64,000 bases of DNA from Hymenobacter canadensis. Its GTDB lineage: Bacteria > Bacteroidota > Bacteroidia > Cytophagales > Hymenobacteraceae. Shown one piece after another: positions 33,175 to 42,727 of this stretch. Location: positions 2,976,001 to 3,040,000 of the forward strand of contig NZ_CP114767.1 in NCBI RefSeq assembly GCF_027359925.1. Direction: 5' to 3'. The position numbers were made by a program, and so were the translations under genes. Under the pieces are notes generated by a model. That model was given only the letters and a program-made list of their open reading frames with translations. It was not told the origin of the DNA and did not search any database. How positions within the stretch are numbered: the first letter of the stretch is position 1; every line of letters starts with the position of its first letter.

Positions 33175-35454
33175 CTACAGGCCGCGGTTGGTCTGGCTTT
33201 GCTGGGCGTCGACCACGGCAATGGAGGCCATGTTCACGATTTCGCGCACCGAGGCGCCCAGCTGCAGGATATGCACCGGCTTGCGCATGCCCATCAGCAC
33301 CGGCCCGATTACCTCGGCGCCCCCGATTTCCTGGAGCACTTTGTAGGCAATGTTGCCGCTAATCACGTTCGGGAAGATGAGCGTGTTGGCGCCGCCTTTT
33401 TCGGCCAGCTCCGAGAACGGGTACTGCTCGCGCAGCAGGTCGGGATTGAGGGCCGTATTGGCCTGCATCTCGCCGTCCAGAATCAGGTCGGGGTAACGCT
33501 TTTTGGCCAGCTCGGTGGCGCGACGGGCCTTGTCGGGTAGCTCGCCGGGGTTGGAACCGAAGTTGGAGTAGCTGATAACGGCCACCCGCGGCTCGGCGTC
33601 GAAGAAGCGTACGGCCTCGGCCGTGAGGCCGATGATGTCCACCATTTCCTCGGCCGTGGGGTCGATATTAACGGTGGTATCGGCGAAGAAGAACGGGCCT
33701 TTCTTGTGCTGGATGATGTACATGGAGGCCACGCGCTTCACGCCTTCCTCCACCCCAATCACCTGCAGCGAAGGCACAATGCTCTTGCCGTAGTCTTTGG
33801 TGAGGCCGGTGATGAAGGCGTCGGCCTCGCCGGTTTCCAGCATCATGGAGCCGTAGTAGTTCCGCTCGCGCAGCAGGCGGCGGCCTTCGTAGAGCGTAAT
33901 GCCGCGGCGGCGGCGCTTCTCATACAGCAGGTTGGCGTACTCTTCGCGCTTGGCTTCTTCTTCCAGAATGTCGATGATCTGGCAGCCGTGCAGGTCGAGG
34001 TTGTTGGCCAGGGCAATGGCTTCCAGCTTCTTACGGTTACCGAGTAGAATGGGCACCGCAATGCCCTCGTCGAACAGAATCTGAGCCGCCTTGAGGATCT
34101 TATAGTTGTCAGCTTCGGCAAACACAACCCGCTTAGGGTTGGCGCGGGCCGCCGACGTGATGCGGTTCATCAGCTTCTGGTTCACGCCGAGGCGGCCGCG
34201 CAGCTCATCTTCGTAGGCCACCCAGTCCTGAATATGCACGCGGGCCGAGCCGCTTTCCATGGCGGCGCGGGCCACGGCCGGGCTCACGGCCGTAATCAGG
34301 CGCGGATCGAGGGGCTTAGGGATGAGGTAGGTGCGGCCGAAAGCCAGCGTGTTGTCGCCGTAGGCGCGGTTCACCATGTCGGGCACGGGCTCCTTGGCCA
34401 GGTCGGAGAGGGCGCGCACGGCGGCCAGCTTCATGGCTTCGTTGATTTCCGTGGCCCGCACGTCCAGCGCCCCCCGGAAGATGTAGGGGAAGCCCAGCAC
34501 GTTGTTTACCTGGTTAGGATGGTCGCTGCGGCCCGTCGCCATGATGATGTCGGGACGGGTGGCCATGGCCAGCTCGTAGGCAATTTCGGGGTTGGGGTTG
34601 GCAAGCGCGAATACGATGGGGTTGTCGGCCATCTTCAGCAGCAGCTCGGCGGGCAGCACGTTGGCCGCCGAGAGGCCCAGGAACACGTCGGCACCTTCCA
34701 GCGCCTCGGCCATGGTGCTGATGGGCCGGCTGGTAGCAAAGTGCCGCTGTAGCGGGTCAAGGTCGGTGCGGCTGGCATTGATGACGCCGTCCTTATCGAA
34801 GACCACCACATTTTCCAGCCGCAAACCCAGCGCCAGATACAGGCGCAGGCAGCTGATGGCCGCCGCGCCCGCGCCGCTCACCACCAGACGGATGTCCTTG
34901 ATGCTCTTGCCCACTACCTCCAGCCCGTTGAGCAGCGCCGCCGACGAAATAATGGCCGTGCCATGCTGGTCGTCGTGCATGAGCGGGATGTTCATCTTCT
35001 CGCGCAGCTCTGTTTCGATGCGGAAGCACTCCGGGGCTTTTATATCCTCGAGGTTGATGCCACCGAACGTGGGCTCCAGGGCCTTCACGATGCGGATGAA
35101 CTCGTCGGGGTCGGTGGCGTCGATTTCAATGTCGAAGCAGTCGATGCCCGCGAATTTCTTGAACAGTACGCCTTTGCCTTCCATCACCGGCTTGGAGGCC
35201 GCCGGCCCGATGTTGCCGAGGCCCAGCACGGCCGTACCGTTGCTGATAACGGCTACCAGGTTGCCCTTGGCGGTGTATTTATATACGTCGTCGGGGTTGG
35301 CGGCAATGGCCAGGCAGGGCTCGGCTACGCCCGGCGAGTAGGCCAGGGCCAGATCCAGCTGGGTGCTGACGGGCTTGGTGGGCACTACCTCAATCTTGCC
35401 GGCGGGGCTTTGGGAATGGTAGTCGAGAGCGTCCTGCTTGTTGATCTTGAGCAT
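33175..35454 (-). CDS. maeB: NADP-dependent malic enzyme (malic/PTA hybrid)
   Basis: 759 residues from ATG 35454 ([20 protein letters not shown]). The malic N domain (about 10-155) has the catalytic tyrosine in [13 protein letters not shown] and a lysine in [16 protein letters not shown]. The NAD(P)-binding domain contains [15 protein letters not shown]. The C-terminal ~330 residues form a phosphotransacetylase-like domain (PTA_PTB), which in MaeB is regulatory and not an active PTA. It decarboxylates malate to pyruvate and makes NADPH. A probable promoter lies among the AT-rich bases just upstream. Confidence 0.94.
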   Translation of the reverse strand: MLKINKQDALDYHSQSPAGKIEVVPTKPVSTQLDLALAYSPGVAEPCLAIAANPDDVYKYTAKGNLVAVISNGTAVLGLGNIGPAASKPVMEGKGVLFKKFAGIDCFDIEIDATDPDEFIRIVKALEPTFGGINLEDIKAPECFRIETELREKMNIPLMHDDQHGTAIISSAALLNGLEVVGKSIKDIRLVVSGAGAAAISCLRLYLALGLRLENVVVFDKDGVINASRTDLDPLQRHFATSRPISTMAEALEGADVFLGLSAANVLPAELLLKMADNPIVFALANPNPEIAYELAMATRPDIIMATGRSDHPNQVNNVLGFPYIFRGALDVRATEINEAMKLAAVRALSDLAKEPVPDMVNRAYGDNTLAFGRTYLIPKPLDPRLITAVSPAVARAAMESGSARVHIQDWVAYEDELRGRLGVNQKLMNRITSAARANPKRVVFAEADNYKILKAAQILFDEGIAVPILLGNRKKLEAIALANNLDLHGCQIIDILEEEAKREEYANLLYEKRRRRGITLYEGRRLLRERNYYGSMMLETGEADAFITGLTKDYGKSIVPSLQVIGVEEGVKRVASMYIIQHKKGPFFFADTTVNIDPTAEEMVDIIGLTAEAVRFFDAEPRVAVISYSNFGSNPGELPDKARRATELAKKRYPDLILDGEMQANTALNPDLLREQYPFSELAEKGGANTLIFPNVISGNIAYKVLQEIGGAEVIGPVLMGMRKPVHILQLGASVREIVNMASIAVVDAQQSQTNRGL

Positions 35455-35546
35455 GAGTCGGATTCCAGGGTGAAATGCCACCGCCGAAGCCGCAGCCTAG
35501 GCAAGTTGGGGCCAAATCCGCCGGAATCAAAGTTTACGCAGCTCGT

Positions 35547-35626
35547 CTGTCATTCCGGCAAGAAAGGAATCCGGGTAAACTGGTTTCCGCACCTGTACCC
35601 CGGATTCCTCGTGCGTCGGAATGAGA
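35547..35626. repeat. Imperfect palindrome, GTCATnnnGAGC-family relative
   Basis: Starts CTGTCATTCCGGCAAGAAAGG and ends with the reverse complement CGGAATGAGAG. An inner pair AGGAATCCGGGTA/TACCCCGGATTCCT differs by one base insertion. It fills the space between the lipoprotein stop (35629) and maeB. Confidence 0.65.
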
Positions 35627-35628
35627 GC

Positions 35629-36222
35629 TTACCGCAGCGGCACCTCCGTGAAGGTACCATAGACGCGCAAATCGCCGGAGCGGCGGTTATCGACGCCGGT
35701 GGCCAGGAACGTGAACGGGTCTTTGCTATCGGCGGCTTCTACGGTGTAGCTGCCGCTGATCAGGTTGCGGGTGGCATCATAGCTGCTGATGACGAATGAG
35801 CCCGTGAGGTGGTGGTTGTTACCCGTTATCAGGTTGCCGATGGCGCTGCTGTTGAGGCTGGCCCGCAGGTAGCTCACCTGCACGTCGCCCGCGCCGGGGT
35901 CGGGCTGCGAAGCCAGCGTGTAGGCGCCGGTCAGGCCGGGCTTCTGGCGGCTTTTGGCAAGTGTGAATTCCAGCTGGTCGGTGGTGCTGGTTTGGCTGTT
36001 GCTGAGCTTGAGCACAAGCCGGTCGGAGAGCAACTGGCCGCTGGGCCGGTCGGCCAGGTGGTTGATGCCGCGCGTTTCGTCGGGGCTGGTGTAATGAAAT
36101 GTCATGTTGAGGGTAGCCGCCTGCACCGGCGCGGCGGGCTGGGGCTGGTCGGCGGAGTCTTTTTGGCAGGCGATAGTGAATAGCGTAGCAGAAGTAAGGA
36201 GCGTAACTAGAAAGCGTTTCAT
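35629..36222 (-). CDS. Predicted lipoprotein, unknown function
   Basis: 197 residues from ATG 36222 (MKRFLVTLLTSATLFTIACQ). Lipobox FTIAC puts the lipidated cysteine at residue 19. The rest is a beta-rich soluble domain with alternating Thr/Ser strands and no catalytic motif that I recognise (SGQLLSDRLVLKLSNSQTST, then NLISGSYTVEAADSKDPFTF). Such short beta-sandwich lipoproteins are common in Bacteroidota envelopes. The in-frame extension to 36267 has no signal-like features. Confidence 0.75.
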   Translation of the reverse strand: MKRFLVTLLTSATLFTIACQKDSADQPQPAAPVQAATLNMTFHYTSPDETRGINHLADRPSGQLLSDRLVLKLSNSQTSTTDQLEFTLAKSRQKPGLTGAYTLASQPDPGAGDVQVSYLRASLNSSAIGNLITGNNHHLTGSFVISSYDATRNLISGSYTVEAADSKDPFTFLATGVDNRRSGDLRVYGTFTEVPLR

Positions 36223-36389
36223 CAACATAACCGGGAGCATAGATGGGTATGGCAGCCCGAGTTCCAAGAGTTGTGCCAGACTCTGTGGGAATAGTTCCGT
36301 AGCACGGATATTTTTTTGGCAGCCTGGTGTACTTAGCGGGCCGAAAGGAACATTCCGGCTCGCACCCTTTTGCTGTTTACCTTTCCCGC

Positions 36390-36872
36390 ATGGAAACCGC
36401 CCACACCTTTCAGGCGCAGCTGGAGCCCGGCGGCCCCAGCTTTATGCCTACCCAGATAGTGGTAGTGCCGCCGCTGGTGCTGGAGGCGCTGGGAGGCAAG
36501 GCCACGAAGCGCGTGATGGGCACCGTGAACGGCCACGCCGTACGGCTAGGGCTGCTGCTGCTACCCGGCGGCGGCCGTTACCTGATGCTCAGCAAAGACC
36601 TGTGCCGGGCCGCGGGCATTCAGCTGGGCCAGCACCTCACCATCAGCCTCGCCCCCGACCCGCAACCCGACTATGTAGAGCTGCCCGCCGAGCTGGCCGA
36701 AGCCCTGGAAACCTGGCCGGAAGCAGAGGCCAGCTTCGCCAGGCACTCGGGCAGCATGCGCCGCGCCATGGCCCGCCACGTAGCCACCGCCAAACAGACC
36801 GAAACCCGCGCCCGCCGCGCCGTGGAGCTAATCGAGCGGCTGGCCCTGAACGGGCACCCGTTCCGGAAGTAA
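36390..36872 (+). CDS. YdeI/OmpD-associated family protein with DUF1905 domain
   Basis: 160 residues from ATG 36390. The N-terminal DUF1905 beta-barrel (TFQAQLEPGGPSFMPTQIVV to LSKDLCRAAGIQLGQHL) is followed by the C-terminal YdeI-like helical region (PAELAEALETWPEAEASFAR to AVELIERLALNGHPFRK). Members have been linked to bacteriocin tolerance in Salmonella, but the biochemical role is unknown. It converges on the MG2/TonB-plug gene with a palindromic repeat between the two stop codons. Confidence 0.8.
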   Translation: METAHTFQAQLEPGGPSFMPTQIVVVPPLVLEALGGKATKRVMGTVNGHAVRLGLLLLPGGGRYLMLSKDLCRAAGIQLGQHLTISLAPDPQPDYVELPAELAEALETWPEAEASFARHSGSMRRAMARHVATAKQTETRARRAVELIERLALNGHPFRK

Positions 36873-36981
36873 CGCGAAGCTTCTGCGCACGTGCTTAGCA
36901 AGTTTCCACGCGTTAGCACAAGTGGCGCGGTGCCGCACACTCGCTTCGCTCGTTAACCAAGCGGGAGCTTGGTGTTACTTC
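36873..36981. repeat. Intergenic repeat, copy A (AACGCGAAGCTTC family)
   Basis: Begins AACGCGAAGCTTCTGC and ends TTCGCTCGTTAACCAAGCGG-GAGCTTGGTGTTAC. The ends are inverted (AACGCGAAGCTT/AAGC..GAGCTTGGTGTT). Copy B is at 39591-39698 in the same orientation. It lies between the convergent genes ending at 36872 and 36982. Confidence 0.75.
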
Positions 36982-39534
36982 TTACCGGTCCGACACCGAG
37001 AGCGAAGAACTGCCCACCGCCGGCTGGCCAGTGGCCCCAATACCTTCGGCGCTGACGCGGAAAGTGCCGCCTTGGTCGGCGGTATAGAACGTGAAGCGGG
37101 CCGTGCCGGAGGCCGGCACGGCTAGGCGCGGCAGCCAGTAGAGCGTAGTGGCACGCGGGTCGGGGCGGTTGGCGGCCGGGGCTTTTTCGTAGCGGGGCGC
37201 GTAGAACTCGCGGGCGCGGTGATAGGCCGGCAGTTGGCGCACTGCCACGCCTGCAGCAGGCTCCTTGCTGTAGTTGTAGTCGGGGTTGCCGCGCTTGGTG
37301 AATACGGCAATGACGCCATTGCCGCCGCGGCTACCATAAATAGCAGCCGACGCCCCTTTCAGTACTTCAATGCGCTCCACAATCGTGGGCGGAATTCCCA
37401 CCAGCCCATCAATATCCGAAAGCGGCATACCATCGAGCAGAAACAAGGGCTGACTAGAGCCCGAAAAGCTGGAGATGCCCCGGATCTGGACGTTGTAGGA
37501 GAAGCCGGTACGCGTTATCTGCACGCCCGCCACGCGGCCCTGCATCAGCTGAAAAATATCGGAATACGTGTCAGCCAGCGGAATGTCGCGCAAGGTCAGT
37601 ACGTTGTCGGCGGTGCCGTGGATGGAGCGGGGGTCGCGCGGGGGCGGCGTGGGGCGGCTGCCTTTCACGGTCACGTTGCGAAGCATAATACTGCGGCTGG
37701 AATCTGGGCGGTATTGCTGTTCGAGCACCTGCTGGCGGCGGCTGCGCTGGGCGTAGGCAGCTACTTCGGGCTGGGCGGCAGCAGGTGCCAGTAGAGGCAG
37801 CGGCAATGGTTTAGCCGGCAGCGGCCACAGCTCGTTGAGTTGAATCAGAACATTGCTGCCGCCTTTCTCGGTGCGGGCCTGCACCAGCACCCTGGCCGAA
37901 TCCTGCCCGGGAAAGCCAGTAAACAGGAACTGTCCGTCGGCGTTGGATTGCCCGGCGCTGATGCTTTTTTCGGCCTGCTGAAACAGCGTGACGTTACCAT
38001 TGGGCACAGGTTTCTGGTTGGCGCGCACCAGCCGGCCGCCCAGCGTAAGGTTCTGCTCGGTCATAAACTGATACGCGGCCACAGGCGAGGCGTTGGAAGC
38101 CACCAGCTCGCGCCACACAAAGCGGCTCCAGCCCTGCGTAAGCAGCAGCTGGTCGAGGGCGAGGCGCGTGTCGGACGTAGGGTTGCGGAAGTAGTAGCCG
38201 GGATTTTCGACGTAGCCTTTCAGCTCCGAGGTCAACAGCAACTGCGACTCGATAGTGGCGTCGGTGGTGGCGGTGGCGGGCAGGCCGCCATCCGTGGCCA
38301 CGGCCAACGACAGCTCGGCGGCGGTCGGGGCGCCGGCGCCGGTGCGCACGTCTACGTCTACGGTCACGGCTTCGCGCGGGCCGTAGACGGGTTTGTTGGG
38401 ACGCACAGTGATGCGCAGGGGGTTAGCATCGGGCACGAATGCCAGCCGCTCGGCGCGGGACACTTGCTGGTCGTCGAAGAGCGTTATGTGCAGCACGCCG
38501 GCGGGCATTTTGCCTTTGGGCAGGGTAGCCGCGAATATTTCATTACCCTGAATCTGCCCCTCGCCCACGTACACGGGTACGCCGCGCACATGCGCCAGCA
38601 GCCGCAGACCCACCGGCCCGGCCGGCGCCCCCGCTGCCGGCTGGTGGCGAATAAATACTTTAAACGAGTTGCCGATTTCGCGCGTGTTCATCACCCAGCC
38701 ACTGGGCTGGGCCACAGGCAGCGGGTAGTCGGCGGTGGTACCGGCGGGCAGCGCCACGCGGGCGTGGTAGCGGCGGCCGGCGGCCGGCGTGAAGTTAAAG
38801 GAACTCATGCCCAGCGCGGGCGTGCTGAAGCTGGCCTGCACTTGGTTCTGGTCGTCGAGAATGTCACCGCGCACGGCCAGGCCGGTGCCGGTGGCATCAA
38901 GGGCCTTCACCCCTACCACCGTGGCTAGGCCGGCCACATAGTCGCCTCCTTCCGGAAAAAACTGCACGTCGGGCCGGGCCGGGGCTGCCGGACGGGTTAC
39001 GCTGCGGCGGGCGGGAGTGGGCTTGCCGGCTGAGGCACTGGCCGCGTCGGGAGCGGGCGGCGCCACCTGCCACACGGGCACGCGGCGCGAGAAAAACAGC
39101 TGCTCGCTGGTATTACGCATCCAGTGGGTGTAGGCGCGCACCGTGTATATGCCTTGCGCCAGCGTATCGGGCAGGGCTAGGTCGCCGTGTGCAAGGCCGC
39201 CGCGCAGGGCCAACGTGCGGCGCAGCAGCACCCGCCGCCCCGAGGGGCTGACTACATCCACGTACAGCACCCGGCTGAGCGAGTCGAGCTGGTGATGCCG
39301 GGCATCGGCCACGTAGGCCTTAAACCATACGGTTTCGCCGGCGGCATATGCGGCCTGGTTGAGGTGCAGATAGCTGATTTCGGGCTGAGCATCGGTATAG
39401 AAAGCCAGCAGCCGCTCCACGAGGCGCCCGGCAGGGTCAGCAGGGGTTTGGAAAGCCAGACTAATGGCGGCCATGGAAGCAGCGGCAGCGCCCAGGGCTA
39501 AATGCTGCAGGCGGAGAGGTAAAGTAGTTTTCAC
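36982..39534 (-). CDS. MG2-domain protein with C-terminal TonB plug, no barrel
   Basis: 850 residues from GTG 39534 (VKTTLPLRLQHLALGAAAAS, signal peptide). No ATG exists before it in conserved sequence, and upstream codons only translate the repeat. A macroglobulin-like MG2 region lies at about 55-150 (LNQAAYAAGETVWFKAYVAD), then more beta-sandwich domains. Near 660-775 comes a TonB plug (VQIRGISSFSGSSQPLFLLD and IEVLKGASAAIYGSRGGNG). The plug is not followed by a barrel; only ~75 residues remain. This domain order is known in Bacteroidota, but its function is unclear; it may act as an accessory to another receptor. It is bracketed by repeat copies A and B. Confidence 0.85.
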   Translation of the reverse strand: MKTTLPLRLQHLALGAAAASMAAISLAFQTPADPAGRLVERLLAFYTDAQPEISYLHLNQAAYAAGETVWFKAYVADARHHQLDSLSRVLYVDVVSPSGRRVLLRRTLALRGGLAHGDLALPDTLAQGIYTVRAYTHWMRNTSEQLFFSRRVPVWQVAPPAPDAASASAGKPTPARRSVTRPAAPARPDVQFFPEGGDYVAGLATVVGVKALDATGTGLAVRGDILDDQNQVQASFSTPALGMSSFNFTPAAGRRYHARVALPAGTTADYPLPVAQPSGWVMNTREIGNSFKVFIRHQPAAGAPAGPVGLRLLAHVRGVPVYVGEGQIQGNEIFAATLPKGKMPAGVLHITLFDDQQVSRAERLAFVPDANPLRITVRPNKPVYGPREAVTVDVDVRTGAGAPTAAELSLAVATDGGLPATATTDATIESQLLLTSELKGYVENPGYYFRNPTSDTRLALDQLLLTQGWSRFVWRELVASNASPVAAYQFMTEQNLTLGGRLVRANQKPVPNGNVTLFQQAEKSISAGQSNADGQFLFTGFPGQDSARVLVQARTEKGGSNVLIQLNELWPLPAKPLPLPLLAPAAAQPEVAAYAQRSRRQQVLEQQYRPDSSRSIMLRNVTVKGSRPTPPPRDPRSIHGTADNVLTLRDIPLADTYSDIFQLMQGRVAGVQITRTGFSYNVQIRGISSFSGSSQPLFLLDGMPLSDIDGLVGIPPTIVERIEVLKGASAAIYGSRGGNGVIAVFTKRGNPDYNYSKEPAAGVAVRQLPAYHRAREFYAPRYEKAPAANRPDPRATTLYWLPRLAVPASGTARFTFYTADQGGTFRVSAEGIGATGQPAVGSSSLSVSDR

Positions 39535-39590
39535 AGGATACTGGTAGTGAATGAATAAATCGAGGCGAAAATAGAGGAAAGACGCTACAA

Positions 39591-39698
39591 CGCGAAGCTT
39601 CTGCTTGGTGCTACCTGTGCAGCGAATATGCGGCGCCGTGCCATTTGCGCCAATGCCTGATATTCGCTTCGCTCGTTCACCCAGCGGGAGCTTCACGT
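39591..39698. repeat. Intergenic repeat, copy B (AACGCGAAGCTTC family)
   Basis: Begins CGCGAAGCTTCTGC and ends TTCGCTCGTTCACCCAGCGG-GAGCTTCACGTTAC, the same ends and order as copy A. An inner GCGAATAT/ATATTCGC pair adds a second dyad. It separates the MG2/TonB-plug gene from the gene upstream. Confidence 0.75.
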
Positions 39699-42604
39699 TA
39701 CAGCCGAATGCTGAACACTAAGGGTTCGATTATCAAATCATTGGTGTAGGTATCCACGACTACCCGCACACCGCCTTCCAGCGGGGTGCGCAGCCGCAGC
39801 ACGTTGAACAGCGCCGCCACGTCGAGGCCCACGTTGCGGTAGTTGCCGCGGCCCGACACGCCGGTGCTGCGGCCCTGGGCCACATCCAGAAACCCGGTGG
39901 CCCGCAGCCGCTGCACGTACAGCAGCCGCCCCACCGACCAGTGCGGAAACGCCAGCGGCAGGTAGTAGTCGGCAGAGGCAGCGCTGAGCTGGTCGAAGCT
40001 CACGTAGTTTTCGCCGCGGGGGAAACTGATGGCCGAGGCAAACTGATACTGCCGCTGCTGCTGGCGCTGGTAGCCGGCACGCAGGCGCAGGCTGTGGTGC
40101 TTGCCCAGGCCGGGCACGTACACGCTGCCCTGCGCGCCCCACTGACGGGCCTCCAGCCCCACCCCGAATGGCGTGAGGCGCGAGGTGAGCAATGCCGTAG
40201 CACCCCAGCGCGGGGCCACGTCCCGGGCACTCATTTTCAGCTGCCGCACGAAGCTGAGAGTGGTTTGCAGGGCGTGCACCGGCCGGCCGGGGCCGGGCTC
40301 GGAGCGGAACCGCACCGGCAGATCGTAGCCGCTGACCTGCTCCAGCAAGTAGTAGCTACTCAAAGTCAGGGCCGACAGGTATTTGGAGCGGGTGAGCGTG
40401 AGCGGCAGCCGCAGGCCAGCCGTGAGGCGCGTGGTCTGCCAGCGGTCGGCGCGGAGGCTATCGAGCGGCTGGTTGCGGGCCCGGTCGATGTAGCGGGCGG
40501 CGTTGCGGCCGCCGTGGCTGATTTCGGCATCGAACACCGGGTATTTGCCTTGGTAGCTGACGCCGCCGAATACGGCCCCGGTGCGCTCGTTTTGGTCGTA
40601 GCTGACGCCGGCCACGGCCTGGGTGGTACTCAGCAGATCCTGCGAGCGAAGGCCGAGGCTGACGCTGTTGCCGGTGGGACTTTGCACCACGCCCCAGCTG
40701 AACACATTGAATGCGTGCCGCAGCACCGAGTAGGGCCGCACCGGGTAGCGCGTGGCCGAATCGGGACGCGAGGCGCTGCCCAGCTGCGCCACCACGGTGG
40801 CGGCGCCCGGCTCGCGGGCGGCCAGTGCGGCGGCGTAGGGCTGGCCGGCATCGGCGGCTTCGGGCGGCGCGGGCGGCACGGCGCGCCACGTGGCCGGCTG
40901 CAGCGGCATCTCCACGATGCGCGCTCCGGTAGCCTGGAAATCGTGAAACGCCAGCCGCTGCCCATCCGGCGACACGGCCGCCTGGTAAGCCCCCAGCGGC
41001 CGGCTCGTCACCTGATACACCTGCCCGGTAATGTTGTGCACGGCATACACATTATCAATGCCCGACTGCGGCGAGTTGTAGAGCACGTAGTCGGCCCAGG
41101 GCTGGGGGTTTGTCAGGTTGACGTTGGCCACGGGCAGCAGGGCCCGCACCGCGCCGGTAGCCAGGTCGATTTCATCGATGGTTTTGCCGGCCAGCTTCAG
41201 CACCACCGCCACCACGCGCTGGCCGTCGGGCGTGAAGCGGGGCTGCAAGTACAGGTCGTTCTGGGGGTTGGGCAGGGTTTGCAGCACGGCGCCGGTGAGG
41301 GCGTCGAGCAGGTGCAGGGCGTGGCGGTAGGCGCTGTCGGTTTCCACGGCTATCAGGCGCGTGCCATCGGGCGAGAGCGAGGCGGCGGTGTAGCGGTGGC
41401 GGCGGCCGAGGCGCCCCATGCGCCCGATGCGGCCGGTGGCCAGGTCCAGCACCTTCAGCTCGGAATGGATGCGCTGGCCCCAGCGGGCATCGGGCTGCAG
41501 CTCGGGCCACACAGCCTTGCCGCCGCCTACGCTCAGCTGCTCGGGCAGGTTCAGCAGGCCGGGCACGAACAGCTTGCGCTCCTGCCCGCGCCGGCCCAGC
41601 AACACCAGCTGCGCAATGTCGCCGAGGCCGGATTTCAACGCCAGCACGGTGCTGTCATTCACATACTGCGGGTACTGATACTCGGTAAACACCGGGCCCT
41701 GGTACTGGCCGGCCAGCTCCCGCGCCGCGGTGGGCTGCACCGCGCGCTGCTGCGTGCGCCACATGGAGTCCAGCTCCTGCATCGTGCGCTGGTAGAGCTG
41801 CTCTACGCGCAGGCCGGTGGTGCGCTTCAGGCCATTAGAGAAAGAAAACGGGTAGAACGGAAACCGGTAGTAGCCAGTCAGGGCCCGGTCCCAGACGTCG
41901 GCGCCGTAGTGGGTTTTGGCGTATGACGTGAGGTAGTAGCCCAGCACGTACCAGTTGGGCACTTGGTCGCGCAAAGAGCCATTCACGGCTTTCTGGTAGC
42001 TGTAGGTGCGGCCCGAAAGCAGATTGGCCCGCAGCCCGGCCCCGAACTCCGGAATGCGGCCCCGGCCGCTGCGCGTGAGGGCCGTTTCGGTGCCCACGGC
42101 GTCGCCCTCGAAAAACCACTGCGGCACGCCCACGGCCGCCACGCCCAGCGCCCCGTCGCCGAGCAGCGGCCCCAGCAGGCGGCCTATTCCCTGGCGGCCC
42201 TTCTCGAACTGCGCCACGTGCCGGTACTCGTGCACCACCAGCCCGGCCAGCCAATCCACGGTGCCCAAACCCATGCCCTGCTGCGGGGTGCTGAAAAACT
42301 CGGCGTGCCGCGGCAGAAACGTCACGAAGCCGTTGCTGACGCTGGTGCGGGTCTGCATCACCACCGAAATAGGCCGCGGGCTGATGCCCAGCGTGGCCGC
42401 GCCGGGCCCGTGCACCTGCTCCAGCTGCCCGGCCGTGCGCTGGGCAGCCTCCTGAAACCCCAGCGGGTACAGCACCCGGAAATGCGGCGTGCGCACTTCC
42501 TGCCAGCGCAGTGTGGGCGGATTCTGGTCGAGAATGGGCAGGCTTTGGGCGCCGGCAGTAACCACCGAAGTCAGACCGGCGGCAGCCAGCAGAAGAGTAC
42601 GCAT
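39698..42604 (-). CDS. Exported gluzincin-like peptidase with TolB-type propeller and barrel-like C-terminus
   Basis: 968 residues from ATG 42604, signal peptide to about residue 20 (VTAGAQ). A zinc motif HEYRH (H125, E126, H129) is followed 37 residues later by E166 in PQWFFEGDA, the layout of gluzincin peptidases. The middle (about 330-590) has repeated SPDGTRLIAVE- and TPDGQRVVAVV-type blades of a TolB/PD40 beta-propeller. The last ~330 residues have alternating strands and aromatic ends, ending PLVFSIRL, consistent with an outer-membrane barrel. I do not know this combination as a characterised enzyme. It is upstream of the MG2/TonB-plug gene on the same strand. Confidence 0.8.
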   Translation of the reverse strand: MRTLLLAAAGLTSVVTAGAQSLPILDQNPPTLRWQEVRTPHFRVLYPLGFQEAAQRTAGQLEQVHGPGAATLGISPRPISVVMQTRTSVSNGFVTFLPRHAEFFSTPQQGMGLGTVDWLAGLVVHEYRHVAQFEKGRQGIGRLLGPLLGDGALGVAAVGVPQWFFEGDAVGTETALTRSGRGRIPEFGAGLRANLLSGRTYSYQKAVNGSLRDQVPNWYVLGYYLTSYAKTHYGADVWDRALTGYYRFPFYPFSFSNGLKRTTGLRVEQLYQRTMQELDSMWRTQQRAVQPTAARELAGQYQGPVFTEYQYPQYVNDSTVLALKSGLGDIAQLVLLGRRGQERKLFVPGLLNLPEQLSVGGGKAVWPELQPDARWGQRIHSELKVLDLATGRIGRMGRLGRRHRYTAASLSPDGTRLIAVETDSAYRHALHLLDALTGAVLQTLPNPQNDLYLQPRFTPDGQRVVAVVLKLAGKTIDEIDLATGAVRALLPVANVNLTNPQPWADYVLYNSPQSGIDNVYAVHNITGQVYQVTSRPLGAYQAAVSPDGQRLAFHDFQATGARIVEMPLQPATWRAVPPAPPEAADAGQPYAAALAAREPGAATVVAQLGSASRPDSATRYPVRPYSVLRHAFNVFSWGVVQSPTGNSVSLGLRSQDLLSTTQAVAGVSYDQNERTGAVFGGVSYQGKYPVFDAEISHGGRNAARYIDRARNQPLDSLRADRWQTTRLTAGLRLPLTLTRSKYLSALTLSSYYLLEQVSGYDLPVRFRSEPGPGRPVHALQTTLSFVRQLKMSARDVAPRWGATALLTSRLTPFGVGLEARQWGAQGSVYVPGLGKHHSLRLRAGYQRQQQRQYQFASAISFPRGENYVSFDQLSAASADYYLPLAFPHWSVGRLLYVQRLRATGFLDVAQGRSTGVSGRGNYRNVGLDVAALFNVLRLRTPLEGGVRVVVDTYTNDLIIEPLVFSIRL

Positions 42605-42655
42605 AGAACAGGGAGTGGGCGGCTTGCAAGAAACCCTACGCACACCGAAAAGCCA

Positions 42656-42703
42656 AAAGTGCCGGTCCGGCACGCTTTAACAGCGCAACCAGACCGGCAC
42701 TTT
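42656..42703 (-). terminator. Terminator of the DUF2141 gene
   Basis: AAAGTGCCGGTC (42656-42667) pairs with GACCGGCACTTT (42692-42703). A T-rich stretch (TTTTGGCTTTT on the minus strand) follows. It lies 24 bases past the stop codon. Confidence 0.75.
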
Positions 42704-42727
42704 CAGCGGGGCGGCAGTGGCGCCGCG

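Noticed and set aside
39941..41926. 661-residue plus-strand frame opposite the gluzincin gene
   Set aside because: Antisense shadow with no recognisable motif; the opposite strand has signal peptide, zinc motif and propeller repeats.
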